DNA of 52,661 bases from an uncultured Prevotella sp. (GTDB lineage Bacteria; Bacteroidota; Bacteroidia; Bacteroidales; Bacteroidaceae). Positions within the stretch are counted from its first letter, which is position 1; every line of letters begins with the position of its first letter. A model generated the notes under the pieces. It saw nothing but the letters and a program-made list of their open reading frames with translations. It made no database searches and was not told the origin of the DNA. Made by a program: the position numbers and the translations under genes. Shown here piece after piece: positions 51,803 through 52,661 of this stretch. The DNA lies in the NCBI GenBank assembly GCA_900540375.1, contig UQFS01000026.1:1-52661 (forward strand), written 5' to 3'.

Positions 51803-52255
51803 TTAACCTTTCATTGCACTTAAGACACGCTCCAGATAGCGCTGCGTTCGCTGCACACTGTAGTGGATACCACCATTCCACGAGCGTATCGCCTGTTCGA
51901 TATTCCTTAGCGGATTGTATTTTGACTGTATCAAAAGAAACATCTCCTTAGATTTCTTAACACTCAGGCGATCAGAGAGTTTATACCGTTTCTTACACCT
52001 ACGCCCCCTCAGTATGTTGTTACACTCAGCCACAAGTAACGGGGTGATCTGCATAGCACCAACCGAACTGCCGTGCTTAGCCTTGCTATTGCCATTACTC
52101 TCCACCTGTATGATGGCGTTCATCACATTTTCCCAACAAACGCTCTGGGAAGAGTCTACAGTGTCAGAATCCTGGTTATTATCCGCAAAAGCGCTGAAAG
52201 TCCCGACAAAAAGCATTGTCAAAATCAATAAAACGTTTCTCTTTATACCTTGCAT
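51803..52255 (-). CDS. Lytic transglycosylase (SLT domain)
   Basis: A 150-residue exported SLT-family enzyme that cleaves the MurNAc-GlcNAc bond of peptidoglycan. Signal peptide about 1-24 (ending SAFA). Catalytic Glu52 lies in AIIQVESNGNSKAKHGSSVG, followed by AMQITPLLVAECN and the conserved AIRSWNGG near residue 128. The domain is small and has no other module. The promoter at 52394-52425 precedes it. It is first in a two-gene unit with the SGNH-like protein, which suggests a joint role in cell-wall handling. Confidence 0.88.
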   Translation of the reverse strand: MQGIKRNVLLILTMLFVGTFSAFADNNQDSDTVDSSQSVCWENVMNAIIQVESNGNSKAKHGSSVGAMQITPLLVAECNNILRGRRCKKRYKLSDRLSVKKSKEMFLLIQSKYNPLRNIEQAIRSWNGGIHYSVQRTQRYLERVLSAMKG

Positions 52256-52393
52256 AACTTACTATCTGTGGAGTTTGAACCTACAAAGACAAGTTCGAAA
52301 TGGGTTAAAAACAAACGCCATTCAACTCCGTTCAACATAATAGGAACACCTCTAAGTAATATCAAAGAAATGGTTATCCTCACATTAACTTTA
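52256..52393. other. Leader region of the transglycosylase operon
   Basis: An untranslated leader of about 130 nt if the promoter at 52394-52425 is correct. No gene is seen. The minus strand also contains TGTCTTTG (near 52283), a one-mismatch -7 box closer to the start. Confidence 0.4.
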
Positions 52394-52425
52394 CAAAGTT
52401 AAGCAAAAAAAACGAGATAACCAAA
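52394..52425 (-). promoter_or_regulatory. Promoter of the transglycosylase/SGNH operon
   Basis: On the minus strand TTTG (complement of 52422-52425), a 20-bp spacer and TAACTTTG (52401-52394) match the consensus. The -7 box lies in the inverted repeat TTAACTTT-AC-AAAGTTAA. Confidence 0.65.
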
Positions 52426-52661
52426 TGATTTAGAACAATTTAGCGAAAAGACGCTTGCCTAAACATCTTATAGGAGCCATAGCAGCTATAGAGCTATAGG
52501 AAACTCAAGCCTTGTCAAAGGAAACATTTTGGTATAGCAATTCCCTCCCCTTGGGGAGGGTTAGGGAAGGGCTTTCGGGAAGTGCCAGCCTATATATACA
52601 TAAGAGAAAGCCCTTGAAAACATTGCTGTCTTCAAGGGCTCTGGTATTTGAAAGAGGGCGG
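52426..52661. other. Terminal intergenic region with hairpins and a C/G-rich repeat
   Basis: No gene is recognised up to the window edge. It holds CTATAGAGCTATAG (near 52488), a copy of the dispersed palindrome CCTCCCCTTGGGGAGG (52544-52559), and a 10-bp hairpin AGCCCTTGAA/TTCAAGGGCT (52609-52618/52631-52640). The hairpin lacks a strong T tract and could end a gene beyond the window. Confidence 0.5.

Overview
The window looks like a chromosomal segment of a Bacteroidales bacterium, most likely Prevotella or a close relative (Prevotellaceae). The signs are a SusC/SusD pair next to a hybrid two-component regulator, a MurF-alanine racemase fusion, an ECF sigma/FecR pair of the Bacteroidetes type, LpxK and KdsC for lipid A and Kdo synthesis, MenA for menaquinone, and promoters of the Bacteroidetes form TTTG-N19/20-TAnnTTTG. 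No rRNA operon, CRISPR array or complete insertion sequence was seen.

Layout. 0.1-1.5 kb: a DUF389 membrane protein. 1.6-8.2 kb: a strip rich in gene remains. It holds half of a BCCT transporter, an alpha/beta hydrolase with an internal deletion and frameshift, an intact cyclophilin-like lipoprotein, an intact sugar O-acetyltransferase, an arginase-family relic with two stops and a frameshift, a relic of a mobile-element HTH protein, and a DUF4998/discoidin lipoprotein fused out of frame to a thioredoxin-like protein. 8.2-13.3 kb: an M16 peptidase, then an ECF sigma factor and its FecR-type anti-sigma partner, which is frameshifted in an A tract. 13.3-21.4 kb, all on the minus strand: menA, asnS, a RsuA/RluB-type pseudouridine synthase with a 160-residue Gln/Gly/Arg/Tyr repeat region, purB, tRNA-Val and htpG. 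21.5-23.9 kb: a probable small RNA, then groES-groEL behind a -24/-12-like promoter. 24-27.4 kb: a palindrome-rich intergenic element, a FemAB/GNAT-like protein divergent from kdsC-maf, and a compact transcription unit for a possible 39-residue protein with FNR-like boxes upstream. 27.4-28.6 kb: a membrane-anchored pseudokinase. 28.7-37.8 kb, minus strand: sppA-lpxK-punA-thiL, a hydrolase/lipoprotein pair, and the murF-alr fusion. 37.9-49.2 kb: a polysaccharide utilisation locus with a hybrid two-component sensor divergent from susC-susD-GH2 beta-galactosidase. 49.3-52.3 kb, minus strand: a glutamine synthetase, then a lytic transglycosylase paired with an SGNH-hydrolase-like protein that has lost its catalytic residues.

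How the genes work together. The GH2 locus senses, imports and cuts a beta-galactoside-type glycan. The minus-strand blocks are housekeeping: envelope synthesis (lpxK, murF-alr, kdsC), nucleotide and cofactor metabolism (purB, punA, thiL, menA), translation (asnS, tRNA-Val, pseudouridine synthase) and protein folding (htpG, groESL).

The points most worth a second look are the dead SGNH/transglycosylase pair, the FNR-box microprotein unit, a roughly 110-bp hairpin repeat that supplies promoters to two unrelated genes, the small RNA and sigma-54-like promoter near groESL, and the cluster of deletion junctions at 2.3-8.2 kb. Everything was read by eye. Family assignments are from remembered motifs and no database was searched.
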